Origin: an uncultured Clostridia bacterium
GTDB taxonomy: Bacteria; Bacillota; Clostridia; TANB77; CAG-508
Reading direction: 5' to 3'
NCBI GenBank assembly: GCA_947589135.1
Contig: CANPZT010000033.1
Location: 1 to 11,311, forward strand
Length of the DNA: 11,311 bases
Every line of letters starts with the position of its first letter. Position 1 is the stretch's first letter. Positions 1 through 7,039 of this stretch are shown here, in pieces. The translations under genes and the position numbers were made by a program. Below the pieces are notes generated by a model, which saw only the letters and a list, made by a program, of their open reading frames with translations, did not search any database and was not told where the DNA came from.

Positions 1-211
1 TTTTATTCTCTAATTCTGCAATTCTAACTTCGTTTTCAGCTTGTGCTGTTTTTGCTTCGTCATATTCAGAATTTTCTGATAAATCCCCAAAACCTAATGC
101 AATTTTGATTCTGTCTGCTATTTCTGTTCTTTTTTCTGTTCTTAAATAGTTTAATTCTTTTTCTAAATTATTATATCCTTCTTGTGTTAATAAAACTTCT
201 TTTTCCTCCAT
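1..211 (-). CDS. greA: Transcription elongation factor GreA, N-terminal part (gene runs off the left edge)
   Basis: GreA rescues backtracked RNA polymerase: its N-terminal coiled coil enters the secondary channel and stimulates cleavage of the extruded RNA 3' end. Only about 70 N-terminal codons are in the window. They begin MEEKEVLLTQEGYNNLEKEL and contain the family signature GDLSENSEYDEAK at roughly residues 43-55, whose acidic residues form the catalytic coiled-coil tip. The pattern 'LT.EGY..LE.EL..L' is the usual GreA start. The ATG at 209-211 is preceded by GAGGAGG (220-226), a strong and well-spaced ribosome binding site. The gene follows pgsA in the same direction but has its own strong promoter (263-291), so it is probably transcribed at least partly independently. 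The identification rests on the N-terminal signature; the C-terminal FKBP-like domain lies outside the window. Confidence 0.93.
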   Translation of the reverse strand, partial: MEEKEVLLTQEGYNNLEKELNYLRTEKRTEIADRIKIALGFGDLSENSEYDEAKTAQAENEVRIAELENK

Positions 212-262
212 AGTTTTATCCTCCTCTTTAAAGTTTATTATATATTTTTAAAAGCTTTTTTT

Positions 263-291
263 AATATACGGCAAAAAGTCATTTTTGTCAA
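263..291 (-). promoter_or_regulatory. Sigma-A-type promoter of greA
   Basis: On the minus strand a perfect -35 TTGACA (286-291) is followed by a 17-bp spacer and a -10 TATATT (263-268). The predicted transcription start is near 256, giving a leader of about 45 nt before the greA ATG. The -35 begins only a few bases past the pgsA stop codon (294-296), and no convincing terminator separates pgsA from greA, so read-through may add to this promoter. Confidence 0.75.
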
Positions 292-293
292 GA

Positions 294-884
294 TTATTTT
301 ATTATTTTTCGTGCACCCTTCATATATTCAATTCCTGATATAACAGTTGCAATTGTTTGAGTTAACATCATAATTGTTACTAGAGTATTAAAATATAATT
401 CTACTCCTTGCAAGTTTCCTGTAAAGCATTCTCCAAATGCATTAAAATCAATAAATGCTAATATAATTGCAGTCATTTGTGTCACTGTTTTCATTTTTCC
501 CCACTTAGATGCTGCAATCACAATTCCTCCTTTTTCTAATGCTATTAATCGATATCCTGATATTACAAATTCTCGTGCTAGTACAATAATTGGAATCCAT
601 GCTGGCAATTTATTCATTTCTACTAACATAATCATTGCTGCTAAAACTAATATTTTGTCTGCTAATGGATCTAAGAATTTCCCAAATGTTGTTATTTCAT
701 TATTCTTTCTTGCTAAATATCCATCTAATTTATCTGTAATTGATGCTATAATAAAAACTAAATCTATTAATATATATGATATTGGTATTTCTAATAATTT
801 ACCTTGTATTCCTAAAAATGGTATTATTACCATTATTGGAACTAATATTATTCTAAATATTGTTAATTTATTTGGTAAATTCAT
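294..884 (-). CDS. pgsA: CDP-diacylglycerol--glycerol-3-phosphate 3-phosphatidyltransferase (PgsA)
   Basis: PgsA is an integral membrane enzyme that transfers the phosphatidyl group from CDP-diacylglycerol to glycerol-3-phosphate, the committed step toward phosphatidylglycerol. The 196-residue length is typical. The full CDP-alcohol phosphatidyltransferase motif D-x2-D-G-x2-A-R-x8-G-x3-D-x3-D is present: D51, D54, G55, A58, R59, G68, D72 and D76. Hydrophobic segments near residues 8-28, 36-50, 76-90, 96-110, 135-150 and 165-185 fit a multi-pass protein. The start MNLPNKLTIFRI is the usual PgsA N-terminus, with AAGGAGAG upstream of the ATG. It lies 27 bp after the S41 protease gene on the same strand and is the last gene of the ftsE operon. 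The frame is intact and contains no CGG codon. Confidence 0.95.
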   Translation of the reverse strand: MNLPNKLTIFRIILVPIMVIIPFLGIQGKLLEIPISYILIDLVFIIASITDKLDGYLARKNNEITTFGKFLDPLADKILVLAAMIMLVEMNKLPAWIPIIVLAREFVISGYRLIALEKGGIVIAASKWGKMKTVTQMTAIILAFIDFNAFGECFTGNLQGVELYFNTLVTIMMLTQTIATVISGIEYMKGARKIIK

Positions 885-911
885 CTATTTTCTCTCCTTA
901 TTCCATATCTT

Positions 912-2123
912 TTACTTTAACATTTCAATTGCTTTTTGTAGTTGTGTATCGTCTTTTTCCTCTACATTTAAAATATTAGTAATTGTATCTGGTAACTCTA
1001 CCTTTTCATTTGGCTCTATTCCTATTTCGTCAATTTCTACTTTATTTGGAGTTAAATATTTTTCTGATGTTATTTTTAACCCACTTCCATCTGGCAAAGT
1101 TAATAATTGTTGAATTACACCTTTTCCAAATGTTTTTGTTCCTACTATTTTAGCTTTTCCTAAATCTTTTAATGCTCCTGCTAAAATTTCTGACGAACTT
1201 GCTGTGTTCTCATTTGTTAAAATAACAATCGGCATATTAATAATTGGGTCACTTTTTGATTTTTTAATTTCTTCATTTTTATCTTTATCTACTTCATATA
1301 GTAAAATAGAATTTTTATCACATATGTAGTCTGCTATTTCTAGTGCCTCGTCTACAATTCCTCCACCATTGTTTCTTAAATCAATAATTAATGATTTTAT
1401 ACCTTGAGATTCTAATTCTTTATATTTATTCTTAAAATCTTCTGCTGTTCCTTCGTCAAAAGATGAAAATTGAATATATCCAATATTGTTTTGTAATTTT
1501 TTTCCTTCTACTGGATTTGTCTTTATACTTTCTCTTTTTAATTCAAATTCTTTTGTTTCTTTATCTCTTAATATTTCTAATTTTACAGTAGATCCTATCT
1601 CTCCTTTTATTTTTTTTGCCATTACTGACATATCATCAGCTTCGTATTGAACTCCATCAACTGATATAATTAAGTCTCCTGGTAAAATGCCTGCTTTTTC
1701 AGCTGGTCCATCTTTAATTGGTGATAATACCATAACTTTATTTGTGTTTGTATCTTTTACCATATAAATACCAATACCTACAAAATTTCCAGTTGTCTCA
1801 TCTAAAAAGTCTTGCATATCTTCTTTTGTTATATATTCAGTATAAGGATCATCTAGACCTTCTATATATCCTTTTATTGCTCCTTCATTTAATTTTTCCT
1901 CATCTACTTCTCCTAGATAATACCTGTCAATAATTGATTTGTATTTTTTTATTTTACTTGTTAAACTATTGCCTTCTGAATAAATACTAAAATACTTTCC
2001 TATATTATCACTACCTATAAAGTATTGATACATTCCTATAGATGTAATTAAAAATGTAATAAATGCAACTATTGCAATTAGCATAATTATTCTATAAACT
2101 TTAAATCGCTTTTTTTCTTCCAT
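912..2123 (-). CDS. S41 family C-terminal processing protease with PDZ domain (CtpA/CtpB type)
   Basis: This is a membrane-anchored serine protease of the carboxy-terminal processing family. Residues 12-32 form one uncleaved transmembrane segment, so the rest should face outward. A PDZ domain follows at about 110-200 (GIGIYM..., then SPIKDGPAEKAGILPGDLI), then the S41 catalytic domain. The nucleophile is Ser309 in NENTASSSEILAGALKD and the general base is Lys334 in TFGKG, with Gln338 completing the triad-like set; the 25-residue Ser-Lys spacing matches the E. coli Tsp and B. subtilis CtpB pattern. The 403-residue length is normal. GGAGG precedes the ATG. The gene lies between two M23 hydrolase genes and pgsA, suggesting that it processes or degrades envelope proteins, possibly those hydrolases (inference). 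Arg6 uses CGA, showing that CGA is read as arginine here. Confidence 0.92.
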   Translation of the reverse strand: MEEKKRFKVYRIIMLIAIVAFITFLITSIGMYQYFIGSDNIGKYFSIYSEGNSLTSKIKKYKSIIDRYYLGEVDEEKLNEGAIKGYIEGLDDPYTEYITKEDMQDFLDETTGNFVGIGIYMVKDTNTNKVMVLSPIKDGPAEKAGILPGDLIISVDGVQYEADDMSVMAKKIKGEIGSTVKLEILRDKETKEFELKRESIKTNPVEGKKLQNNIGYIQFSSFDEGTAEDFKNKYKELESQGIKSLIIDLRNNGGGIVDEALEIADYICDKNSILLYEVDKDKNEEIKKSKSDPIINMPIVILTNENTASSSEILAGALKDLGKAKIVGTKTFGKGVIQQLLTLPDGSGLKITSEKYLTPNKVEIDEIGIEPNEKVELPDTITNILNVEEKDDTQLQKAIEMLK

Positions 2124-2151
2124 ATGACTTCCTCCAATAACTTAATGTTTT

Positions 2152-2187
2152 ATTATACAAATGGAAAAGTCCCTATTGGGACATTCC
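2152..2187 (-). promoter_or_regulatory. TATAAT box with overlapping inverted repeat upstream of the S41 protease gene
   Basis: In the 131-bp gap upstream of the protease gene the minus strand has a perfect TATAAT (2152-2157). Where the spacer and -35 box would lie there is instead an inverted repeat: an inner stem GTCCC/GGGAC (2169-2173 with 2178-2182) around a 4-base loop, and an outer GGAA/TTCC pair (2163-2166 with 2184-2187). No good -35 is visible. It may be a regulated internal promoter with an operator, or a hairpin in the operon transcript. There is no U-run on the downstream side, so a terminator is unlikely. Confidence 0.35.
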
Positions 2188-2254
2188 TATTTAAATAATA
2201 TAAATTTTTAACTTTATAATATTTATATGTAATTTCTTTTTTATAATAACTTAT

Positions 2255-3463
2255 TTATAAGTAATTTAATGGATTTTTTCTGTTTGCATATAATCCTGGG
2301 CTTACTCTTACTTCAAAATGTAAGTGAGGTCCTGTAGAATTTCCTGAAGAACCTACTCTCATAATTTGTTGTCCTTGTTTTACTGTTTGTCCTGCAGATA
2401 CTGCTATTGAACCTTGTTGCCCATGTGCATATAATGTATATAAGCCATTGTAATGTGCTATAATAATATAATTTCCATAACTTGTTGTTAGTGCTTCTGC
2501 AGTTACTACAATACCATCTGCTACAGCATAAACTGGTTGTCCACTAATTCCACCACTTCCAAAGTCTATTGCTCCATGATATTGTCCACTTGAATAATAC
2601 ATTCCAGTAGTTACTTTTGTATAAGCAGATGGAAGCGGATAGATGAATCCACTTGAACTTGGAGAACTACTACTTTGTGCTCCTCCTGATGTTCCATTTG
2701 ATGATGCTGCACTATTTTTCTTTTTTGCAGCTTCAATTTGTGCTTGCATTGCTTTAATTTTAGAGTCTATTGATTTATTAGCTTGATTTAATTCTTCAAT
2801 TCGTTCTTGTAGCTTCTTCTCTTCTCCTGATAATTCTTCTACTTTAGCATCTTTTTCTTTTTTGGCTGTTTGTAATTGTGTAGATATACTTTGTTTACTT
2901 GCCTTTGATGTTGATAATTCTTGTCTACTATTTTCTAGTTCTTTTTTTGCATTTTCAATTTGTTCTTTTTGTTTTTGAATTTTATCTAATAATTCTGAAT
3001 CGTTTGTTGCAAGTTCTGTAACTAAATAATAATTAGATATTAAATCTGTAATACTTTCAGAAGATAAAATAACATCTAAATAAGAGGTTTCTCCTGCTTC
3101 ATAAGTAGCAACTAATCTAGCATTTAACAATTCTTCTTGTTTTGTATAATCCTCTTGAGCTTTTTGTAATTCAGCTTGAGATTGTTCTATTTTTTTATTT
3201 AATTGTGAAATTTGTCCATCTAATTCATCTATTTGTGTTTCATAATTTGTAATTTGTGTAGATAATTCTTCTACTTGTTTTACTGTCTCTGATTTTTGAG
3301 CTTTAACTTCATTTAAGTTTGATTGTGCTTCATTTATTTTTTTATTGTTTTCACTTTGCTCATTTTTTAAATCTGTTGTTGATGCTGCTATAACAATATT
3401 ACATTGTAATACAAGCATAAGTATTAATATTACCCCTACTATTTTTAAACTTAATTTCTTCAT
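2255..3463 (-). CDS. Secreted coiled-coil M23 peptidoglycan hydrolase, second copy (EnvC/PcsB/CwlO-like architecture)
   Basis: This protein of 402 residues has a hydrophobic signal segment (about 8-27), a long coiled coil (about 30-248, with an interruption near 115-155 containing YEAGETSYLDVILSS), a Ser/Gly/Pro-rich linker (251-272) and a C-terminal LytM/M23 metallopeptidase domain (about 275-402). The zinc and catalytic residues are intact: H296 and D300 in HGAID, H347 in YAHG, and H380 and H382 in HLH. It should cut cross-links in peptidoglycan outside the membrane. Family knowledge says such coiled coils dock on FtsX and are activated by FtsE ATP hydrolysis; the position downstream of ftsEX supports the same role here (inference). 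It is a paralogue of the preceding gene, which has the same layout and the same 'YEAG...YLDVILSS' segment. GGAGG precedes the ATG. Confidence 0.92.
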   Translation of the reverse strand: MKKLSLKIVGVILILMLVLQCNIVIAASTTDLKNEQSENNKKINEAQSNLNEVKAQKSETVKQVEELSTQITNYETQIDELDGQISQLNKKIEQSQAELQKAQEDYTKQEELLNARLVATYEAGETSYLDVILSSESITDLISNYYLVTELATNDSELLDKIQKQKEQIENAKKELENSRQELSTSKASKQSISTQLQTAKKEKDAKVEELSGEEKKLQERIEELNQANKSIDSKIKAMQAQIEAAKKKNSAASSNGTSGGAQSSSSPSSSGFIYPLPSAYTKVTTGMYYSSGQYHGAIDFGSGGISGQPVYAVADGIVVTAEALTTSYGNYIIIAHYNGLYTLYAHGQQGSIAVSAGQTVKQGQQIMRVGSSGNSTGPHLHFEVRVSPGLYANRKNPLNYL

Positions 3464-3527
3464 AAGTTTCCTCCTATTATTTTAATATTTAAAGAATCGT
3501 ATTTTAGTATTTTAATTATTTATATTT

Positions 3528-4718
3528 TTACTCTTCATTTGTACTCTTAGGTATAATACCATTTGTTATATATGGCATCGGATCTGTTACAACTCCATCA
3601 ATTCTAACTTCGAAATGTGCATGTGGACCTGTTGAATATCCTGTTGAACCTACTTTTAATATAGCTTCTCCTCTTTTTACTATTTGTCCCACTTGAACTA
3701 ATATTGCTGAACCATGTGCATACAATGTTGAAATTCCTCCACCATGGTCAATTATAACCATATTTCCATATGCTGAATTATACCCTGCTTTTATTACAAT
3801 TCCATCATTAGCTGCTATAAAGTTTGCTCCCATTGGTGCACTAATATCTGTACCTGTATGTAATTTATAAACTCCTGTGATAGGATGTGTTCTCATTCCA
3901 TATTTCGAACTAATTCTTGTATATCCTGGAACTGGCCATGCAAGTTCTCCTCCGATGTATTTAGTATCTAATCCTTCCATTGCTAAAGCTAATATTTCTT
4001 GATTAATTTCTGTAAATCTTGCATTATATTCATCTATTTTACTTTGAATTTCTTTTTCTTGATTTGATAATTTTGAAATATAATTCTCTCTAACACTTTT
4101 TGTATTTTCTAAAATTTTTGCAGTTTTTGTTTGGTTTTGTTTAATTATTCCTAATTGCTCTCTATCTTTGTCCAATTTTGTTTTTGATAATTCTATCGTA
4201 TTCTTTTTTTGCTCCATTTCTTCCAATAATTCAGTATCATATTTTGTTAATTCAGTAATTAGGAAATAATTGGATAAAAATTCAGAAATACTCTTTGAGC
4301 TTAAAATAACATCTAAGTATTGCATATCTCCTGCTTCATACATAATTACAAGTCGTTGTTCCAATACTTCCTTTTGCTTATTATATTTTTCTTCTGCTAC
4401 ATTTAGCTCTCCTTCAACTTTTTCAATTGAATTCTGTAATTTTGTAATTTTCGTATTTAGCTCATCTAACTCTGTTTGTGACTCAGCTATTCTGTCGTCT
4501 AATTTTTTTACTTGCTGTAAATTTTCTGATAACTCATCTTGTACATCATTTAATTCTTCATTTGCATCTTCAATTTGTTGTTGCAATTGTTGTTGTTCTG
4601 TGTGTAAATCTGGAGTAGTTGTATTATTAGTTGTTTCATTATCATCTGCTAATACGTATGTAGCTATACTTAAACTACTAATTACAAAAGCTAAAACAAT
4701 ACATAAAATCTTACGCAT
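3528..4718 (-). CDS. Secreted coiled-coil M23 peptidoglycan hydrolase, first copy, directly after ftsX
   Basis: This 396-residue protein has a signal peptide (about 1-24, ending near VLADD), a coiled coil (about 38-245) containing YEAGDMQYLDVILSS at 127-141, and a C-terminal LytM domain (about 259-385). Catalytic residues are intact: H287 and D291 in HTGTD, H335 in YAHG, and H366 and H368 in HAH. The RTHPITG segment (276-282) is typical of M23 enzymes close to B. subtilis and clostridial forms. The ATG lies 10 bp after the stop codon of the repaired ftsX frame (4729-4731), with AAGGAG overlapping that stop, which indicates tight translational coupling. By analogy with PcsB and CwlO it is the best candidate for the FtsX-gated hydrolase. 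Arg2 is CGT, showing that CGT is read as arginine. No CGG codon is used. Confidence 0.93.
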   Translation of the reverse strand: MRKILCIVLAFVISSLSIATYVLADDNETTNNTTTPDLHTEQQQLQQQIEDANEELNDVQDELSENLQQVKKLDDRIAESQTELDELNTKITKLQNSIEKVEGELNVAEEKYNKQKEVLEQRLVIMYEAGDMQYLDVILSSKSISEFLSNYFLITELTKYDTELLEEMEQKKNTIELSKTKLDKDREQLGIIKQNQTKTAKILENTKSVRENYISKLSNQEKEIQSKIDEYNARFTEINQEILALAMEGLDTKYIGGELAWPVPGYTRISSKYGMRTHPITGVYKLHTGTDISAPMGANFIAANDGIVIKAGYNSAYGNMVIIDHGGGISTLYAHGSAILVQVGQIVKRGEAILKVGSTGYSTGPHAHFEVRIDGVVTDPMPYITNGIIPKSTNEE

Positions 4719-4728
4719 GTCTTCTCCT

Positions 4729-5635
4729 TTATACTTTTAAATATTTTCTCATAGAAATAACACTTCCGTATTGCTCCTATTCCAATACCTAATAACATAT
4801 ATACAAATATAATTGAATTGAACATCTCATTAAAGCTTACTAAACTCATATTAATTACTTGCATAAATTCTGAATTTACTAATTTTTCTGCAATAAAACT
4901 ATATGCTCCACCAACTAATATAATAGATATTGCACTTGCAATTACACCTATAATCATACCTTCTACAATAAATGGCCATCTAATAAAACTATTAGTTGCT
5001 CCAACATATTTCATAATTGAAATTTCTTTTCTTCTTGCATGTACAGTAAGTTTTATAGTGTTTGCTATAATAAAGATTGAAATTATAACTAATAAAATTA
5101 AAATGACTCCTGTTATAATTTTAATTCCATTTGCAAGATTAATTAATGTTGACACTGTTTCATCCTTGCTTGTGATTTTTTTGATATTTTCAAATGTAAG
5201 TATTTGGTTTTGGACCTCTTTACTTCTACTCAAATCAGTTAGTGTAACAACATATGATGATGGAAAAATATTATTTTCTTCATATCCTGCTAATAAGTCT
5301 TGCTTATCACCAAATCTTTCTTTCATTTGATTTAAGGCTTGTTCTTTAGATACAAATTCTGTTGTACTAACTCCATCTAAGTTTCTTATTTTTTCTCCTA
5401 TTTGTTCTATTTGTTCTTGTGTTGCATCATTATTAATAAATACTTGTATTCCCTGTGCTGACTCAACTTCTGCTACAAAATGATTTATATTTTCTCCTAA
5501 TATAAGAAATGTTCCAAATATAATCATGGTTGCACACATAATCATTAATGATGCGCCTGTAGATTTTTTATTTTTAAATACATTGCTGAAACCTTCTCCA
5601 ATTAAATATCCTAATCTATTATATTTCACAATCAT
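4729..5635 (-). CDS. ftsX: Cell division ABC transporter permease FtsX, interrupted by an apparent +1 frameshift at CGGA
   Basis: FtsX is the membrane part of FtsEX, which transmits ATP hydrolysis by FtsE to wall hydrolases outside the cell. From the ATG at 5635 the layout is a cytoplasmic tail, TM1, a large extracellular loop, then three TMs. The hallmark segment ANTIKLTVHARRKEISIMKY, followed by VGAT and the third membrane segment, is clear. The zero frame goes wrong after GIGIGAI: it reads CGG at 4768-4766 and runs into a 25-residue nonsense tail ending at 4691, inside the next gene. Skipping C4768 gives GSVISMRKYLKV and a stop at 4729-4731, the expected FtsX C-terminus, and a 301-residue protein. 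An ATG at 5653 is an alternative start, but 5635 has a better AGGTG-type site. The gene overlaps ftsE. See the recoding-site entry for interpretation. Confidence 0.9.
4765..4768 (-). other. CGGA frameshift/recoding site in ftsX
   Basis: The codons on the minus strand read GCA ATA C GGA AGT GTT. In the zero frame CGG follows ATA; with the C (4768) passed over, GGA gives the glycine expected at the start of the conserved FtsX C-terminus GSVISMRKYLKV. The frame break is seen directly; whether the ribosome shifts here is inference. Confidence 0.6.
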
Positions 5636-6305
5636 ACCCACCTTTTTTATCATCTCTTATAATTTGACCTTTACTTATATGAATAACTCTTTTTTTCATT
5701 TTATCTACTATGTCTTTTGCATGTGTTGCAACTACAACAGTTGTTCCTCTCATATTAATATCATTTAATAAATTCATAATTTCCCATGCTGTATCTGGGT
5801 CTAAGTTTCCTGTTGGCTCGTCTGCTATTAACATAGATGGATTATTAACTAATGCTCTTGCTAATGCAACTCTTTGTTGTTCTCCTCCTGATAATTCATG
5901 TGGATACATTTTTGCTTTTCCGCTTAATCCAACTAAAGATAATACCATTGGAACTTGTCTTCTTATATGTCTTGGAGTTGCTCTTACAATATACATTGCA
6001 TATGCAACATTATCATAAACTGTTTTATCTGGTAAAAGTCTAAAATCTTGAAATACTACTCCCATACTTCTTCTTAAATATGGTACTCTATTTGCTTTTA
6101 AAAATGTTGTATCTTTTCCATTAATTATAATATTACCAGTAGTAGGCTCCTCCTCTTTTAAAATTAATTTTATAAGTGTTGATTTTCCACTTCCAGATGA
6201 TCCTACTAAAAAAGCAAATTCTCCTTTATCTATAACAAAATTAGCATTTTTTACAGCATTTGTTCCTGTATCATATGTCTTTGTCACGTTTCTAAATTCT
6301 ATCAT
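5619..6305 (-). CDS. ftsE: Cell division ATP-binding protein FtsE
   Basis: FtsE is the cytoplasmic ATPase of the FtsEX complex. All ABC motifs are present in the 228 residues: Walker A GSSGSGKST with K41, the Q-loop VFQDFRLLPDKTVYDNVAYAM with Q86, the signature LSGGEQQRVA (138-147), Walker B MLIADEP with D162 and E163, and the switch His195. The 'FQDFRLL..KTV..NVA' Q-loop sequence is characteristic of FtsE rather than of other ABC ATPases. The ATG at 6305 has AAGGAG upstream. Its end overlaps the start of ftsX. It is the first gene of an operon reaching to pgsA, with its own promoter (6357-6385) just after the terminator of the upstream gene. Confidence 0.96.
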   Translation of the reverse strand: MIEFRNVTKTYDTGTNAVKNANFVIDKGEFAFLVGSSGSGKSTLIKLILKEEEPTTGNIIINGKDTTFLKANRVPYLRRSMGVVFQDFRLLPDKTVYDNVAYAMYIVRATPRHIRRQVPMVLSLVGLSGKAKMYPHELSGGEQQRVALARALVNNPSMLIADEPTGNLDPDTAWEIMNLLNDINMRGTTVVVATHAKDIVDKMKKRVIHISKGQIIRDDKKGGYDCEI

Positions 6306-6356
6306 TAATTTTTCTCCTTAATATACTATTTTTGCATTATATTTTTATTCTATTTA

Positions 6357-6385
6357 ATCATAACAATAAAGTTCATTTTTTGCAA
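6357..6385 (-). promoter_or_regulatory. Promoter of the ftsEX-M23-M23-S41-pgsA operon
   Basis: The minus strand shows a -35 TTGCAA (6380-6385), a 17-bp spacer and a -10 TATGAT (6357-6362) preceded by TGT, which makes an extended -10. The predicted start is near 6350, about 45 nt before the ftsE ATG. It sits just downstream of an intrinsic terminator, as expected for the head of a transcription unit. Confidence 0.65.
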
Positions 6386-6396
6386 TACTTTTTTCG

Positions 6397-6439
6397 AAAA
6401 AAAATGATAGAAAATGTTGGTTTTTTTGCATTTTCTATC
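6397..6439 (-). terminator. Intrinsic terminator after the 108-residue protein gene
   Basis: An 11-bp perfect stem, GATAGAAAATG (6406-6416) with CATTTTCTATC (6429-6439), encloses a 12-base loop. In minus-strand RNA the stem is followed by A and then eight U (6404-6397). It lies about 30 bp beyond the stop codon of the 108-residue gene and upstream of the ftsE promoter. Confidence 0.8.
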
Positions 6440-6468
6440 TTCTTTTTCTTTCGTGAATTTTTATGAAT

Positions 6469-6795
6469 TTAATCTTGTTTTGTTTTTTGTTTTTTTCCAA
6501 ATGTTACTTCTTGAAATAAAAAGTCACGAATCTTTTCCCATGTAATTTCTTGATGTAAAAATTCATTGATTTCATCTTCAACTTTTTGTTGGTATGGTGT
6601 TAATTCAACTATAATTTCTTTATTCCAATCAATATCTTGTAACCAAAATGCTTTAAAGCTTGACCAAAATCCTTTTTTTACAGGTAAATTTTCATTTCTA
6701 ATTGTTCCTGCATTTTCTATTGCTTGCTCTTGATTTTCAAATTCTACTCCACCAAATACTCCTGCTACTTTACTTTCTTCTCTTAAATCTGCCAT
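6469..6795 (-). CDS. Small unrecognised protein with three F-x-x-Q-[DE]-[IV]-x-[WF] motifs
   Basis: I do not recognise this 108-residue protein. It has no signal peptide or membrane segment, is acidic in the first third, and ends in a Lys-rich tail. A short motif occurs three times: FWLQDIDW (50-57), FLHQEITW (79-86) and FLFQEVTF (92-99), each preceded by a charged or aromatic helix-like stretch. This suggests repeated amphipathic segments, perhaps for self-association or binding to a protein or membrane surface (inference). It is very likely a real gene: GGAGG lies 6 bp before the ATG, a good promoter with a 17-bp spacer lies upstream (6838-6866), and an intrinsic terminator follows, so it forms a monocistronic unit. 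It sits between mtaB and the ftsE operon. No function is proposed. Confidence 0.75.
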   Translation of the reverse strand: MADLREESKVAGVFGGVEFENQEQAIENAGTIRNENLPVKKGFWSSFKAFWLQDIDWNKEIIVELTPYQQKVEDEINEFLHQEITWEKIRDFLFQEVTFGKKQKTKQD

Positions 6796-6837
6796 TTTGC
6801 TTCCTCCTTTGTTCCTATTTGCTCTTTTATATTTTTA

Positions 6838-6866
6838 TTTATACTATAAATTTTTTTGTTTATCAA
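6838..6866 (-). promoter_or_regulatory. Promoter of the 108-residue protein gene
   Basis: The minus strand has a -35 TTGATA (6861-6866), a 17-bp spacer and a -10 TATAAA (6838-6843), with a predicted start near 6831. The -35 context ACTTGATAAA is identical to that of the mreB promoter. A perfect palindrome lies directly upstream of the -35 (6869-6882). Confidence 0.65.
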
Positions 6867-6868
6867 GT

Positions 6869-6882
6869 AATTTGGCCAAATT
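6869..6882. promoter_or_regulatory. 14-bp perfect palindrome upstream of a -35 box
   Basis: AATTTGGCCAAATT is a perfect 14-bp palindrome with a GGCC centre in very AT-rich DNA. It abuts the -35 box of the 108-residue gene, where an activator or repressor dimer could bind. It has no downstream U-run, so it is not a terminator of mtaB. The function is inferred from position only. Confidence 0.35.
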
Positions 6883-6927
6883 AAATATTAAATCTTTGTT
6901 ACATAGTTATTACGATTTTATTACATA

Positions 6928-7039
6928 AATTGTTTTAAATCTTTACAAACTATAGTTACTATCTTATTTCCTAATTTTTCATTAATTGTTTTAAATCTTT
7001 ACAAACTATAGTTACTATCTTATTTCCTAATTTTTCATT
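6928..7039. repeat. Perfect 56-bp tandem duplication at the 3' end of mtaB
   Basis: Bases 6928-6983 are repeated without a mismatch as 6984-7039. The unit covers the last codons of mtaB. Because 56 is not a multiple of three, the second copy is read in another frame and gives an early stop (6971-6973). With a single copy the protein would end ...KDLKQFM with a stop at 6921-6923; with two copies it ends ...KDLKQLMKN. The lack of any divergence points to a recent duplication or an assembly artefact. Confidence 0.95.

Noticed and set aside
246..262. AAAAGCTTTT palindrome between pgsA and greA as a terminator
   Set aside because: It has no loop and short AT-only arms, and it lies downstream of the greA transcription start, where termination would silence greA.
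655..1113. Plus-strand open frames across the window (for example 655-1113, 4270-4740, 4818-5330, 8848-9219)
   Set aside because: They lie opposite well-supported minus-strand genes, have low-complexity Ile/Leu/Ser-rich translations, recognisable no-family content and no ribosome binding sites. They are shadows of AT-rich coding sequence.
6928..7039. The 56-bp repeat as a CRISPR array or mobile-element end
   Set aside because: There are only two directly adjacent copies with no spacer, and they contain the mtaB coding end, so this is a simple tandem duplication.
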